Counted from the stretch's first letter, positions 8,370-18,080 are shown. The stretch: DNA of 64,000 bases from Paraburkholderia franconis (GCF_009362735.1 NZ_WHNP01000005.1:1-64000); one strand, 5' to 3'. The notes: generated from the letters alone by a model not told the origin. A program made the numbers and translations.

Positions 8370-8401
8370 GACCCGCCGCCCAATGGATCGCGCGGCGGGT
8401 C
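8370..8401 (-). promoter_or_regulatory. Hairpin with T-rich tail just upstream of a start codon
   Basis: GACCCGCCGC (8370-8379) pairs perfectly with GCGGCGGGTC (8392-8401); on the minus strand it is followed by TCTTTTAAAG and then the AGGA ribosome site of the gene starting at 8338. No gene ends here, so it is either a leader attenuator of that gene or the terminator of an unannotated small transcript from the 8402-8706 region. Confidence 0.45.
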
Positions 8402-8706
8402 AAAGACAGCATTGTGTTTTGCAGGGGAAGCTCAACACCAATCCAGTATCTCAGACACGATTGCGTTTGGCGTCCCGTGCTGGAACAAAACATTGTTGCA
8501 TTGAGCGTTCTCTCTTTCATTTGTCTGTCGGCGGGAGCCTTTATTCCACGGTCGAGTATTGCTTCGTACGAGATTGATTGTTGCGCGAGAGCGATGCAAT
8601 CAAACGGCATGCGGGTCGTAGAATGCACACGGCTGCCGGAGGCGCGGATGCGCGTGATCGCCGGCTTCGCAACGTCTCAGGAATGCAAAGTCGAAAGGAA
8701 TCCCAG
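8402..8706. other. Non-coding region upstream of citrate synthase
   Basis: About 305 bases, somewhat lower in GC than the flanks, with no credible gene. It must contain the citrate synthase promoter on the plus strand and, on the minus strand, the leader ending in the hairpin at 8370-8401. Confidence 0.5.
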
Positions 8707-10008
8707 ATGAACGTATCAACGACCAAAGCCTTGCTGTCGTTTTCGAATAGCGACGAGAAAATCGAACTGCCGGTTTATAAAGGATCGATGGGTCCCGACG
8801 TAATCGATATTCGCAAGCTCTACGGACAGACGGGCAAGTTCACTTACGATCCGGGCTTCATGTCGACGGCGTCGTGCAATTCGGCGATTACGTATATCGA
8901 CGGCGACAAGGGCGAGCTGCTGTATCGCGGCTACCCGATCGACAATCTCGCGCAGAATGCCGACTTTCTGGAAACGTGCTACCTGCTGCTGAAAGGCGAA
9001 CTGCCGAATGCGCAGCAAAAGAAAGAGTTCGAAGACACCGTCACGAAGCACACGATGGTGCACGAGCAGATGCATTTCTTTTTCCGTGGCTTTCGCCGCG
9101 ACGCGCACCCGATGGCGATTCTCGTCGCCGCAGTTGGCGCGCTGTCGGCGTTCTATCACGACTCGCTCGACATCAACGACCCGACGCATCGCGATGTTTC
9201 CGCGATCCGCATGATCGCGAAGCTGCCGACGCTGGTCGCGATGGTGTACAAGTACTCGATCGGTCAGCCGTTCGTGTATCCGCGCAACGACCTGTCGTAC
9301 AGCGCGAACTTCATGCAGATGATGTTCTCGAACCCGGCGGAAGAGTACAAGGTCAACGACGTGCTGGTGCGCGCGCTGGACCGCATCCTGATCCTGCACG
9401 CAGATCATGAGCAGAACGCGTCGACGTCGACGGTGCGTCTCGCCGGTTCGTCGGGTGCGAATCCGTTTGCGTGTATCGCAGCCGGTATCGCCTGTCTGTG
9501 GGGCCCGGCGCACGGCGGCGCGAACGAAGCGGCGCTGAACATGCTGGAAGAAATCGGCTCGGTCGATAACATTCCTGAGTTCATCAAGCAGGTGAAGGAC
9601 AAGAACTCGGGCGTGAAGCTGATGGGCTTCGGCCACCGCGTGTACAAGAACTACGATCCGCGCGCGAAGTTGATGCGCGAAACGTGCCACGAAGTTCTGA
9701 ACGAACTGGGCCTGCACGACGACCCGCTGTTCAAGCTCGCAATGGCGCTAGAAAAAATCGCGCTGGAAGACGAGTACTTCGTGTCGCGCAAGCTGTACCC
9801 GAACGTCGATTTCTATTCGGGCATCGTGCAGCGCGCGCTGGGTATCCCCACTGCGATGTTCACGTGCATCTTTGCGATGGCGCGTACTGTCGGCTGGATT
9901 GCGCAGTGGAACGAAATGATCGCCGATCCCGAGCAGAAGATCGGCCGTCCGCGTCAGCTGTTCATCGGCGAGACGCCGCGTGACGCGAAGCCGGTCGCGC
10001 GCCGCTAA
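8707..10008 (+). CDS. gltA: Citrate synthase (type II)
   Basis: 433 residues starting [14 protein letters not shown] at the ATG at 8707, preceded by AAAGGA (8694-8699). Catalyses oxaloacetate + acetyl-CoA to citrate in the TCA cycle. Typical type II features: N-terminal beta domain ([18 protein letters not shown]), [28 protein letters not shown], the catalytic-His region [26 protein letters not shown] with His and the substrate Arg, and the late Asp region [15 protein letters not shown]. Length matches allosteric hexameric Gram-negative enzymes. Sdh genes, which accompany one copy in many Burkholderia, are absent here, so this may be an additional copy. A strong terminator follows. Confidence 0.96.
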   Translation: MNVSTTKALLSFSNSDEKIELPVYKGSMGPDVIDIRKLYGQTGKFTYDPGFMSTASCNSAITYIDGDKGELLYRGYPIDNLAQNADFLETCYLLLKGELPNAQQKKEFEDTVTKHTMVHEQMHFFFRGFRRDAHPMAILVAAVGALSAFYHDSLDINDPTHRDVSAIRMIAKLPTLVAMVYKYSIGQPFVYPRNDLSYSANFMQMMFSNPAEEYKVNDVLVRALDRILILHADHEQNASTSTVRLAGSSGANPFACIAAGIACLWGPAHGGANEAALNMLEEIGSVDNIPEFIKQVKDKNSGVKLMGFGHRVYKNYDPRAKLMRETCHEVLNELGLHDDPLFKLAMALEKIALEDEYFVSRKLYPNVDFYSGIVQRALGIPTAMFTCIFAMARTVGWIAQWNEMIADPEQKIGRPRQLFIGETPRDAKPVARR

Positions 10009-10071
10009 TCGTTTGTCAGTTATCGAAGCTTGCTTTTGAACGCCGCTATCCGCGGCATCGTCTGAAGCGCA

Positions 10072-10108
10072 GGCGCCGTTTCCGCAAGAGGGAAACGGCG
10101 CCTTTTTT
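10072..10108 (+). terminator. Rho-independent terminator after gltA
   Basis: Perfect 12-bp stem GGCGCCGTTTCC (10072-10083) / GGAAACGGCGCC (10091-10102), 7-nt loop, followed by TTTTTT. Confidence 0.92.
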
Positions 10109-10368
10109 CATTCGGGCGCTGCATTCGATATCGGCAGGATGGCGAATCAATTCCTTTGCGTTCCGTTCGCGTGTGAGAGGGTGCGCTGCTCGCCTGAAGC
10201 CATTTCACGCATCGACAGCACGACCCGTGCCATGCGTGCCGCTCGATTCCCGCTTCATGCATTACACGAAAAAATCATGGAGATCGGGGCACCCGCCGCG
10301 CTATCCTCTGTCCTAATTGCGCGAACCCTCTACAATCGGAACGAAGCCACTAGCACAGGAGCATGCTG

Positions 10369-12648
10369 ATGCAGGATCCAGAAGCACTCGGCGGACTGAC
10401 CCATCAGGGCGGCGTGGACTATCAGGGCGAAGACAACGACAGCGCGTTCATCGCGCCGGAAAACCTGAACCTCGCCGCCGCGACGCAGCATGTGCTGAAA
10501 TCGGGCGGCACGTTCATCGTCAACGATCCGCTCGGCGATGTCACAGGGCATGACGACGGCCTGTTCGTCAACGATACCCGCGTGCTGTCGCAACTGCGTT
10601 TGACCTTCGGCGGCCGCGCGCCGTCGCTGCTGTCGGGCAGCGTCAGCAGCGACAACACTTCATTCACCGCGCATCTGACCAACCGCCCGCTGCCGCCGCT
10701 CGGCGGCAGCAGCACGCCGGAAGGCGTGATTCACGTCGAACGCGTGCGTGTGCTGTCGGGCACGGTGATGAACGAAGCGATCGAGCTCACCAACTATGGC
10801 ACGACGGATGCGGTCGTGCCGCTGTCCATTTCGTTCGCGAGCGATTTTCGCGACATGTTCGAAGTGCGCGGCCTGAAGCGCGATCGTGAAGGCACGATCG
10901 AAACACCGCGCGTGCACAAGAACGAAGTATTGCTCGGCTATGTCGGTCTCGACGACGTCGCGCGACGCGTGCGCGTCGCGTTTTCGCCGATGCCCGACAA
11001 GCTGCTCGCGGGCCGCGCCGATTACTCGGTGAAGCTGCCGGCGCAGGCATGCGTGTCGATCTATCTGTCGGTGGCCGTGCAGGTCGAGGCGCACAAGGGC
11101 GCGCCCGACGTCAACGTGCCGCAATCGACGCATACCGTCACCGAGCTTCACGTGTCGCAGATCGATGCGGCACGTCCTCGCGTGGGCCGCTCGGCCGTGC
11201 GCGCGGCGCTCGTCGACGCGCACCTGGTGATGCGCGAGCGGCGTCGCGCATCGGCGCGCGTGCGCTCGAGCAATCCGCTTTTCAACGCATGGATCGACCG
11301 CTCGCAGGCAGACCTCAATCTGCTGACGACGGATCTCGCGACGGGGCCGTATCCGTATGCGGGCATTCCGTGGTTCTCGACGCCGTTCGGACGCGACGCC
11401 GTCATCACATCGTTGCAGACGCTGTGGCTGCAACCCGCTCTCGCGCGCGGCGTGCTGCGCTTTCTCGCCGAGCATCAGGCGAAGGAGGACTCCGCGTTCC
11501 GCGATGCCGCCGTCGGCAAGATCATGCACGAAATGCGCCGCAGCGAAATGGCGGCGACGGGCGAGGTGCCGTTCGCGCTGTACTACGGCGGTGTCGATAC
11601 GACGCCGCTGTTCATCGTGCTCGCGGGCGCGTACGTTGCGCGCACGGGTGACACGAAGCTCGTCGACGAACTGTGGCCCGCGCTCGAACGCGCGACGAAG
11701 TGGGTGTCGGCCGTGTGTGACCGCAACCGCTATGGTCTGCTCGATTATCAGCGCGCGTCGGACAGCGGCCTTGCGAACCAGGGCTGGAAGGACAGTCACG
11801 ATTCCGTCTTTCACGCGGACGGACGCTACCCAGACGGGCCCATCGCGCTCGTCGAAGTGCAGGCTTATGCGAGCGCCGCGTTCGACACGATGGCGCGCTT
11901 CGCGACGCTGCGCGGCCAGACCGGGGAGGCCACGCGCTATATGCAGCGCGCAATGGCGATACGCGCGTGCGTCGAAGACAGGTACTGGATGGACGACACG
12001 AACTTCTACGGCATCGCGCTCGACGGCAAGGGCGACCTGTGCCGCGTGCTCGCGTCGAACGCTGGGCATCTGCTTGCGTTCGGCTTGCCGTCGCGCGAGC
12101 GCGGCGAAGCGGTGGCGCGCTCGCTGGAGTCGGCGCTCTTTCATACAGGCTGGGGCGTGCGCACATTGGCGGCGGGCCAGCCGCGCTTCAATCCGATGGC
12201 GTATCACAACGGCTCCGTCTGGCCGCACGACAACGCGATCTGCGCGCGCGGCCTCGCGCGCTACGGCGCCAAGGCGGCCGCCGTGCGTCTGTTGCAGGCG
12301 CTCTTTCAGGCGGCCGTCAATTTCGACATGCGGCTGCCGGAGCTGTTCTGCGGCTTTCCGCGCCGCCGTGGCGAACCGCCGACGGCGTACCCCGTCGCCT
12401 GTCTGCCGCAAGCCTGGGCGGCCGGCTCGCCGTTCATGATGCTCGAAGCGTGCCTGGGCGTAACGATCGACGCGGCGCGGCGCGAAGTGCTCATCGAGCA
12501 GCCGATGCTGCCTGAAGGCATCGACTGGATCGAGATCAGCGATCTGCGCGTCGGCGATTCGTCGGTGTCGATCACGTTCCGGCGCGTCGCGGGCAAGGTC
12601 GTGGCGTCGGCGGAGCAGGGGGATGTGCGGGTGATCGCGCTGTTGTAA
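10369..12648 (+). CDS. Amylo-alpha-1,6-glucosidase (glycogen-debranching enzyme, GDE_N_bis/GDE_C)
   Basis: 759 residues from the ATG at 10369 (AGGAG at 10357-10361 is well spaced for it, but too close to the ATG at 10363). The N-terminal ~300 residues match the GDE_N_bis beta-sandwich (GGTFIVNDPLGDVTGHDDGLFVNDTRVLS). The rest is an (alpha/alpha)6 glycosidase domain with GIPWFSTPFGRDAVITSLQT, DSGLANQGWKDSHDS and PMAYHNGSVWPHDNAICARGL, carrying the acidic residues typical of this family. Members hydrolyse alpha-1,6 branches of glucans or related glycosides. It has no export signal, so it acts in the cytoplasm. The trehalase gene further on suggests active alpha-glucan/trehalose metabolism, but the two are not linked as an operon. 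Confidence 0.9.
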   Translation: MQDPEALGGLTHQGGVDYQGEDNDSAFIAPENLNLAAATQHVLKSGGTFIVNDPLGDVTGHDDGLFVNDTRVLSQLRLTFGGRAPSLLSGSVSSDNTSFTAHLTNRPLPPLGGSSTPEGVIHVERVRVLSGTVMNEAIELTNYGTTDAVVPLSISFASDFRDMFEVRGLKRDREGTIETPRVHKNEVLLGYVGLDDVARRVRVAFSPMPDKLLAGRADYSVKLPAQACVSIYLSVAVQVEAHKGAPDVNVPQSTHTVTELHVSQIDAARPRVGRSAVRAALVDAHLVMRERRRASARVRSSNPLFNAWIDRSQADLNLLTTDLATGPYPYAGIPWFSTPFGRDAVITSLQTLWLQPALARGVLRFLAEHQAKEDSAFRDAAVGKIMHEMRRSEMAATGEVPFALYYGGVDTTPLFIVLAGAYVARTGDTKLVDELWPALERATKWVSAVCDRNRYGLLDYQRASDSGLANQGWKDSHDSVFHADGRYPDGPIALVEVQAYASAAFDTMARFATLRGQTGEATRYMQRAMAIRACVEDRYWMDDTNFYGIALDGKGDLCRVLASNAGHLLAFGLPSRERGEAVARSLESALFHTGWGVRTLAAGQPRFNPMAYHNGSVWPHDNAICARGLARYGAKAAAVRLLQALFQAAVNFDMRLPELFCGFPRRRGEPPTAYPVACLPQAWAAGSPFMMLEACLGVTIDAARREVLIEQPMLPEGIDWIEISDLRVGDSSVSITFRRVAGKVVASAEQGDVRVIALL

Positions 12649-12685
12649 GCCGTCGCCTTTCAACCTTCTTCGACGGAGCCCGAAC

Positions 12686-13426
12686 ATGCCGCAAAACGTC
12701 TACGTCGTGTTCAAGGGCACGCTGAAACTGGGCGTGCCCTTTCTCGACGGCTACAAAGGCGACCCGCACTATTTGATCGTGGTCGACGACACCAAAGGGG
12801 GCGACTTCGAGATCGTCACCAATGTGAAGTCCGATAGTTCGCTCACGGGTCCCGCCGGATACCACGTGCTCTATGCGTGGAATCAGTATTTCGATCATCC
12901 GATGATCGCAGATCTCGCGAAGCTGCCGCTTGGCCTCACGCAGACAGGATTTCCGAAGCTGGACTACGTGCACGATACGCGCCTCGTCGATCTCACGACG
13001 ATGCGTCCCATCACGCTCGATACGCAGGCCGAGCACAACGACATCAACGCGCTCGTCAACGGGATGTTGGAGCTCGACATGTCGGCGGCGCCCGTCGACT
13101 ATGTGTATCGAAGCAAGAGCGGCAACGACACGCGGCGCGGCTGGAAGCCCACGAAGACTGTCAGCGTGTACGGCTTCGGCTTTCTGTTCGAGTCTGAGAA
13201 GGACGGCTTGCACGAAACGCACATGAACCAGGGCAATCCGAAGCCGCAGCCGGGCAGCCACGTGAGGGACCATACGTCGGAGAATGGGACCTTTCAGGAC
13301 GGCGCGGTGATGGTCGAAGTGGATGGGCGGTTTCAGGCGCTCTTCGTGGCGTTCCAGACGCAGCTCGTGCCGACCGACAACCGGGGCTGGCCGATTCCCG
13401 GAACGTCGCATCCGATTCTCGGCTAG
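12686..13426 (+). CDS. DUF2278 (YukJ-like) family protein
   Basis: 246 residues, start ATG 12686 after ACGGAG. The pattern VYVVFKGTLKLGVPFLDGYKGDPHYLIVV...GDFEIVTNVKSD at the N-terminus and the hallmark GLHETHMNQGNPKP near residue 180 identify the DUF2278/YukJ family, whose biochemical role is not established. The His-Glu-Thr-His-Met-Asn motif and a following Asp/Asn-rich segment (TSENGTFQDGAVMVE) look like metal or active-site residues. No signal peptide or membrane span. It lies 37 bases after the debranching enzyme on the same strand, so co-transcription is possible, but functional linkage is unclear. Confidence 0.85.
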   Translation: MPQNVYVVFKGTLKLGVPFLDGYKGDPHYLIVVDDTKGGDFEIVTNVKSDSSLTGPAGYHVLYAWNQYFDHPMIADLAKLPLGLTQTGFPKLDYVHDTRLVDLTTMRPITLDTQAEHNDINALVNGMLELDMSAAPVDYVYRSKSGNDTRRGWKPTKTVSVYGFGFLFESEKDGLHETHMNQGNPKPQPGSHVRDHTSENGTFQDGAVMVEVDGRFQALFVAFQTQLVPTDNRGWPIPGTSHPILG

Positions 13427-13574
13427 CGACACGCTGACGTGCCCATCGCTGCACGATGCTGACACGGTGCTAAGCTTGCAAACGCGTTCAGCGTTAATTT
13501 CAGGGGCGGCGTCGCGCTTGCGCCGGTTTCATCCGACGAGTGCTGGCAGGCGCGGCAGCCCACGGGAGAAGCTC

Positions 13575-14537
13575 ATGGCGGCACGCTCGATTGCATCGTT
13601 GTCCCTCTCGTTCGGCCTCGTGTCGATTCCTGTGCGGCTCTATTCCGCGACCGAAAGCGGGTCGGACGTGCGCTTCAATATGCTCGCGCCCGACGGCTCC
13701 CGCGTGAAGCAGCAATACATCTCGGAGACGACGGGCGCCGTCGTCGAACGCTCGTCGATGAAGAAGGGCTACGAGTTCGAGAAAGACCGCTTCGTCGTCT
13801 TCACCGCCGACGAACTGAAGGCGCTCGAAGAAAGCGCGAGCCACGTCGTCGAGATCGTGGCCTTCATTCCGGAGAAATCGGTCGATCCCGTCTACTACGA
13901 CAAGGCGTATTACATCGCACCCGACAAGCGCGGCGGCAAGCCCTATAGCCTGCTGCAACAAGCGCTTGCGGAAAGCGGCCGCTGCGCGCTGGCGAAGTGG
14001 GCATTCAAGGGCAAGACCCGCATCGTCCAGGTGCGGCCGGCCGAAGACGGCCTCGTGTTCCAGCAGCTGCTGTTCGCGGACGAAGTGCGCTCGCTGAAGG
14101 ACCTGAGCATCGAGCACGTGAGCGTTACCGCGTCTGAGCTGAAGCTCGCGATGCAGATCATCGAGCAGGGCGCCGAGGACCATTACGACCCCAGCGCATA
14201 CGAGGACGAGGAGAAAAAACGCATCCTCGAGGCCATCGACAGGAAGATCGAAGGCCGGCAGGTCATCTCGGCCGAGCGCGCGGATGTGCCCGAGCCGGGC
14301 GGCGAAGTGATCGACCTGATGGAAGCATTGCGCGCGAGTCTGAAAGGCGGCGCGAGGGCCAAGCCTGCTACCGCGTCCGCGAGCCCGTCTGAGAGCCCGT
14401 CCGCGAGCGCGCAAAAGCGCAAGCCCGCCGAGCCCGCGACCGACATCGCCGCTGCGCCGAGAACGCGCAAGCCTGCCGCGCGCGCGGCGAAAGCCCCCGC
14501 TGCCGAAGTGCCCACCAAGGTTCGGGCGCGCAAGTGA
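13575..14537 (+). CDS. ku: Ku protein, non-homologous end-joining DNA-end binding protein
   Basis: 320 residues from ATG 13575, with GGGAG upstream. The homodimeric Ku core (residues ~5-250) is clear: ARSIASLSLSFGLVSIPVRLYSAT, KGYEFEKDRFVVFTADELKAL, YYIAPDKRGGKPYSLL, VQVRPAEDGLVFQQLLFADEVR. It threads on to double-strand ends and recruits ligase D. The C-terminal ~65 residues are a basic Ala/Pro/Ser/Lys tail (ending KVRARK), a DNA-binding extension seen in Burkholderiales and other proteobacterial Ku proteins. No ligD is in the window. The stop codon overlaps the GTG start of the MerR-TPR gene by four bases, implying translational coupling. Confidence 0.95.
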   Translation: MAARSIASLSLSFGLVSIPVRLYSATESGSDVRFNMLAPDGSRVKQQYISETTGAVVERSSMKKGYEFEKDRFVVFTADELKALEESASHVVEIVAFIPEKSVDPVYYDKAYYIAPDKRGGKPYSLLQQALAESGRCALAKWAFKGKTRIVQVRPAEDGLVFQQLLFADEVRSLKDLSIEHVSVTASELKLAMQIIEQGAEDHYDPSAYEDEEKKRILEAIDRKIEGRQVISAERADVPEPGGEVIDLMEALRASLKGGARAKPATASASPSESPSASAQKRKPAEPATDIAAAPRTRKPAARAAKAPAAEVPTKVRARK

Positions 14538-15373
14538 CGAGAGCGGACGCGGCGCATAGCCTGTCGATGCGCGAGCTGGAGTCGATGCTGGGCGTGTCGC
14601 GGCGAGTCGTCTCGGGACTCGTCGACGCCGGCTTCGTGACGCCGACGCGCGGGCCGCGCAACGCGCTGCGCTTCACGTTTCAGGATGTCGTGCTGCTGAG
14701 GACGGCGCTCCAGTTGCGCGCATCGAATATTCCTCCGCGCAAGATCGTGCAGGCATTGCAGCGCCTCAGGTCCGAACTGCCCGAAGCGTTGCCGCTGTCG
14801 GGCATTCGCGTCACGGCCGTCGGCAATGAGATCGTCGTGCGAACGGGACCATCGCAATGGGACGCGATAACGGGCCAGCATCTGCTCGACTTCGAAGTGG
14901 CGCAGATCAAGGGCGACGTGGTGTTTCTCGAATCGTCGCCGCAACCGAAGGACGCCGCGCGCGAGGCCGACGAATGGTACGGCCTCGCCGGGCAATTGAT
15001 GGAGTCGGATGCGAAGGGCGCGGAGCAGGCGTACAGGAAAGCGATCGCGCTTTCGCCCGAGCCGTTTTATGCCGCGTATGTCGATCTCGGCGCGCTGCTG
15101 TGCGAAAGCGAAGCGCGCTGCGAAGACGCGCTGTGCGTATTCGACGACGCGCTGTCGTATTTCCCCGAAGACGCCGTGCTTCATTTCAATCGCGCGGTGG
15201 CGCTCGAGGGACTGGACCGGCTTGCGGATGCGGAGCGAAGCTACGAGCGTTGTCTCGAACTCGATCCGTCGTACGCGGATGCGCACCACAATCTCGCCAT
15301 TCTTCTCGATGGTCTCGGCGACCAGCAGGGGTTGCTGCGGCATCTGAATGCGTATCGGCGGCTGACGAATTAG
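14534..15373 (+). CDS. MerR-type HTH regulator fused to TPR repeats
   Basis: 279 residues beginning at GTG 14534, which overlaps the Ku stop (GTGA). Residues ~8-75 are a MerR-like winged helix (LSMRELESMLGVSRRVVSGLVDAGFVTPTRG...RFTFQDVVLLRTALQL). From ~150 to the end there are tetratricopeptide repeats (AEQAYRKAIALSPEPFYAAYVDLGALL, ALCVFDDALSYFPEDAVLHFNRAVALE, AERSYERCLELDPSYADAHHNLAILL). A MerR DNA-binding head with a TPR scaffold suggests a regulator whose activity depends on a protein partner. Tight coupling to ku suggests a role linked to DNA repair or stress, which is inference. Confidence 0.88.
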   Translation: MTRADAAHSLSMRELESMLGVSRRVVSGLVDAGFVTPTRGPRNALRFTFQDVVLLRTALQLRASNIPPRKIVQALQRLRSELPEALPLSGIRVTAVGNEIVVRTGPSQWDAITGQHLLDFEVAQIKGDVVFLESSPQPKDAAREADEWYGLAGQLMESDAKGAEQAYRKAIALSPEPFYAAYVDLGALLCESEARCEDALCVFDDALSYFPEDAVLHFNRAVALEGLDRLADAERSYERCLELDPSYADAHHNLAILLDGLGDQQGLLRHLNAYRRLTN

Positions 15374-15580
15374 AGCGCCTGTCCGCGCCGATATTTCGAG
15401 CACGTCCGTTCAGCTGATTGTCGATTGGCGAGCGTCCAAAAAGGCGTAGACTTTCCGCTTACGCACGCAGAACCAGTGTGCGAGAAACGCCTGCGCGGGC
15501 TCTCTTGTTCGCCATGCGCACGGGTTGATTTCGGTGCAACGGTACGCACGTAGTGAAGACAGGAATAGAGGTCACAACCC

Positions 15581-15925
15581 ATGCTGAAACCCGAATTCAA
15601 CGACGCCGACAGTGCGCGTCCGGAACTGCTTTGCTTCCTTGTCGCGATTGCGGCGGCTTCGCATGCCCTTACACAGGAATGGCGTGTCGATCATGTCGTC
15701 GAATGCTGCCGCCGCTGGCTGAGAAAAAACGACGTGAAGATGCACTGGCTCGATCGGGTCAAGATCGGGCAGCTCGCGCTGAAAATCGCAAGCGAGGATC
15801 TGCTGGACGCGGGTATTGCCGTGCGTCTTTCCAGCGTGAACGCGCTCTTTACGAGCGAAATGGAATTGAACGAGGCGAGCACGATGGTGCAGCGAATGAT
15901 GTCGCTGTGCCAGGAAGCGCTTTGA
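15581..15925 (+). CDS. Hypothetical protein
   Basis: 114 residues from ATG 15581. Mostly helical, with Cys/Trp-rich segments (VDHVVECCRRWLRKNDVKMHWLD) and a C-terminal helix MELNEASTMVQRMMSLC. No signal peptide or recognised domain. It stands alone between the MerR-TPR gene and a small lipoprotein, with about 200 bases of upstream space for its own promoter. Codon use looks like that of its neighbours, so it is probably real. Confidence 0.6.
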   Translation: MLKPEFNDADSARPELLCFLVAIAAASHALTQEWRVDHVVECCRRWLRKNDVKMHWLDRVKIGQLALKIASEDLLDAGIAVRLSSVNALFTSEMELNEASTMVQRMMSLCQEAL

Positions 15926-16123
15926 TCGACCAGCCTCGGTACCGATTTTCAAACACAGCATTGCAATCCCGATAGCTGATCGCAAGACGTCCACCGTTCA
16001 TACTCGACACTTTTGCAGCGCCGCATAGGGCGGGCGCGACAGGGGCACAGTGTAGAGGTTGTTGTGAGCGATATCGGAATGAATGAGGCGCGACCGCGGC
16101 GCGCCTGTCTGACAAGACGCGGG

Positions 16124-16435
16124 ATGACCATTGCGGCAACGAGGCTGGTCAAATGGGCGGCCCTGTTCGCCCTTGCACCGCTGATGATGCAGGCGTGCTC
16201 CACTTCGAGTCCAGTAACGGAAGCGGCCAACCCAGGACGATATTCCCTTCACGCGACGGCCGCGGGCGGCAGCGTCGCATGGGCGAGATCCCACAAGGCG
16301 GTCATGCAGAGCGCGAGCGATTTCTGTCAGCAGCGCGGGCAGATGCTCAGCGTCGTTTCCGAGTCTTCGAAGGGCGTGCGGGCACTCGAAGAACATGAGG
16401 CGGAACTCACGTTCGAATGCCACTCGCGGTTTTGA
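16124..16435 (+). CDS. Small lipoprotein, hypothetical
   Basis: About 103 residues from the ATG at 16124; upstream in-frame ATG 16079 would add 15 residues, including an Arg-rich stretch. The N-terminus MTIAATRLVKWAALFALAPL followed by MMQAC is a lipoprotein signal with a lipobox-like end, so the mature protein would be lipid-anchored at Cys25. The mature part has two further Cys residues (DFCQQRGQM and FECHSRF) that could form a disulphide in the periplasm. It resembles small Burkholderiales lipoproteins of unknown function. Convergent with the ACS transporter. Confidence 0.65.
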   Translation: MTIAATRLVKWAALFALAPLMMQACSTSSPVTEAANPGRYSLHATAAGGSVAWARSHKAVMQSASDFCQQRGQMLSVVSESSKGVRALEEHEAELTFECHSRF

Positions 16436-16540
16436 TTCGAGTGCGCAGCGTTGGTGAAAGGATGATGCCGCTGTGCTGCGTCGAAAGATTGCGCGTTGGC
16501 GCAACGCGTGCTGCCTGCAAGGGCAATCGTTGAACCGACG

Positions 16541-16566
16541 AAAAAAAACCCGCCATGGAGGCGGGC
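16541..16566 (-). terminator. Terminator of the ACS-family transporter gene
   Basis: Read on the minus strand: CCCGCC (16565-16560) loop, GGCGGG (16554-16549), then eight T. Short but GC-rich stem directly downstream of the transporter stop at 16621. Confidence 0.75.
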
Positions 16567-16620
16567 TTGATCAGGCCGTGGTGTCGAAGCAGTGAAGCAG
16601 TCGCCGTGATGACGAAGTGT

Positions 16621-17973
16621 TTATTCGCACTCCGCCGGTTCCCTGTTCAGCATGCTCTTTGGAATCGACAGAATCAGCACGCAACTGACGAGAAGGCAGG
16701 CGCCAAGCGCGTACGTGCCGTTGTTGATGTTGCCCGTCAGATCCTTCGCCACACTGGTAATCATCGAGCCGGTAAAGCCCGACAGGTTGCCGACGGAGTT
16801 GATCAGCGCAATGCCGGCCGCTGCCGCCGTGCCCGAGAGAATCTGCCCGGGGAAGGTCCAGTAAATCGGCATCAGGCCAAGGATTGCGCAGGTCGCGATC
16901 GTCAGAAACAGAATCGACAGCGGCACATTGTTCGCGAACAGCGCGCTCAGAATCAGGCCGACGCCACCGATGCATGCGGGAATCGCCGCGTGCATCCGAC
17001 GCTCGCCTGTCTTGCGAGAGTGCGCCGCATTCCAGATCATCGCGACTACCGCGCTGAGGTACGGAATGGCCGTCAGCAAGCCGATGTTAAAGGTGCTTTT
17101 CACGCCCGACGCCTTGATGATCGACGGCAGCCAGAACGCGAGGCCATAGAAGCCGGTGTTGAACGTCAACAGGATAAAGGTCAGCAGCCACACGCGCGGG
17201 CTCTTGAGCGCCGCTGCAACGCTATGCGTCTTTTTCGCGCTTTCCTGTTCGATATTTCTTTGCAGCAGGGCCTTTTCGGAAGGCGTCAGCCATTTCGCCG
17301 ATTGAATGCCATCGCCCATACGGAACAGCACCACGAATGCGACGAGGATCGAAGGAATGCCTTCCAGCAGAAGCATCCATTGCCAGCCGCCCAGGCCGAA
17401 CACGCCATGTGTATTCTCCATCAGCCATCCGGAAACGATGCCGCCCAGCGTCAGGCTCACGGGAATGGCAATCAGGAACCCCGACATCGCGATGCTTTGG
17501 CGACGGGCCGGGAACCAGTAGTTCATGTAGAGGATGATGCCCGGGAAAAAGCCTGCCTCGCAGACGCCCAGCAGGAAGCGGAGGATGTAGAACATCGTCG
17601 ATGTTTCGACGTGGAAGAAGCTTGCCAGCGGCGAGATGAAGGCGAGCGACGACGAGACGATACCCCATGTCACCATGATGCGGGCGATCCAGAAACGCGC
17701 TCCGTAGCGATGAAGAAGCAGGTTGCTCGGCATCTCGAAGAAGAAGTATCCCCAGAAGAAGATGCTTGCACCGACGGCATAGACGCCATCGCTCAGGCCG
17801 AGCGAGTCGAGCATCTGCAATTTCGCAAAGCCGACATTGACCCGGTCCAGGTAGGCGACGACGTAACACAGAAGCAGCAGCGGCAAGATGCGCTTCAGTA
17901 CCTTGCGATAAAGCAGTTCTTCAGTCTCATCGACAGCGACGGATGACGCCGCGGTCTGAGTGATGGTGGGCAT
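16621..17973 (-). CDS. MFS transporter, ACS (anion:cation symporter) family, probable sugar-acid permease
   Basis: 450 residues, 12 predicted membrane segments. Characteristic ACS segments: LLLLCYVVAYLDRVNVGFAK in TM1, FFWGYFFFEMPSNLLLHRYGAR, RFLLGVCEAGFFPGIILYMNYWFP, and WMLLLEGIPSILVAF. ACS members import organic anions such as galactonate, glucarate, tartrate or phthalate with protons. It is divergent from the sugar-acid dehydratase operon, with three shared palindromic operators in between, so it very likely imports the aldonate that those enzymes degrade. ATG 17973 is preceded on the minus strand by AGGAGACAACC. No truncation. Confidence 0.92.
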   Translation of the reverse strand: MPTITQTAASSVAVDETEELLYRKVLKRILPLLLLCYVVAYLDRVNVGFAKLQMLDSLGLSDGVYAVGASIFFWGYFFFEMPSNLLLHRYGARFWIARIMVTWGIVSSSLAFISPLASFFHVETSTMFYILRFLLGVCEAGFFPGIILYMNYWFPARRQSIAMSGFLIAIPVSLTLGGIVSGWLMENTHGVFGLGGWQWMLLLEGIPSILVAFVVLFRMGDGIQSAKWLTPSEKALLQRNIEQESAKKTHSVAAALKSPRVWLLTFILLTFNTGFYGLAFWLPSIIKASGVKSTFNIGLLTAIPYLSAVVAMIWNAAHSRKTGERRMHAAIPACIGGVGLILSALFANNVPLSILFLTIATCAILGLMPIYWTFPGQILSGTAAAAGIALINSVGNLSGFTGSMITSVAKDLTGNINNGTYALGACLLVSCVLILSIPKSMLNREPAECE

Positions 17974-18080
17974 AGGGTTGTCTCCTTTTGCATATGTCGT
18001 GCGCGATCTCGTTCGAAGGGAGATCGCTCATCGTACTGCGTGGTGGCTTGCTGGCGCGTCGAATAGCGCCTCGAAACGTA

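Noticed and set aside
10660..12687. 675-residue minus-strand ORF
   Set aside because: Antisense to the well-supported glucosidase; His/Arg-rich shadow.
13575..15373. Possible ligase D partner for Ku
   Set aside because: Looked for LigD-type ligase, primase or nuclease motifs near ku; none in the window.
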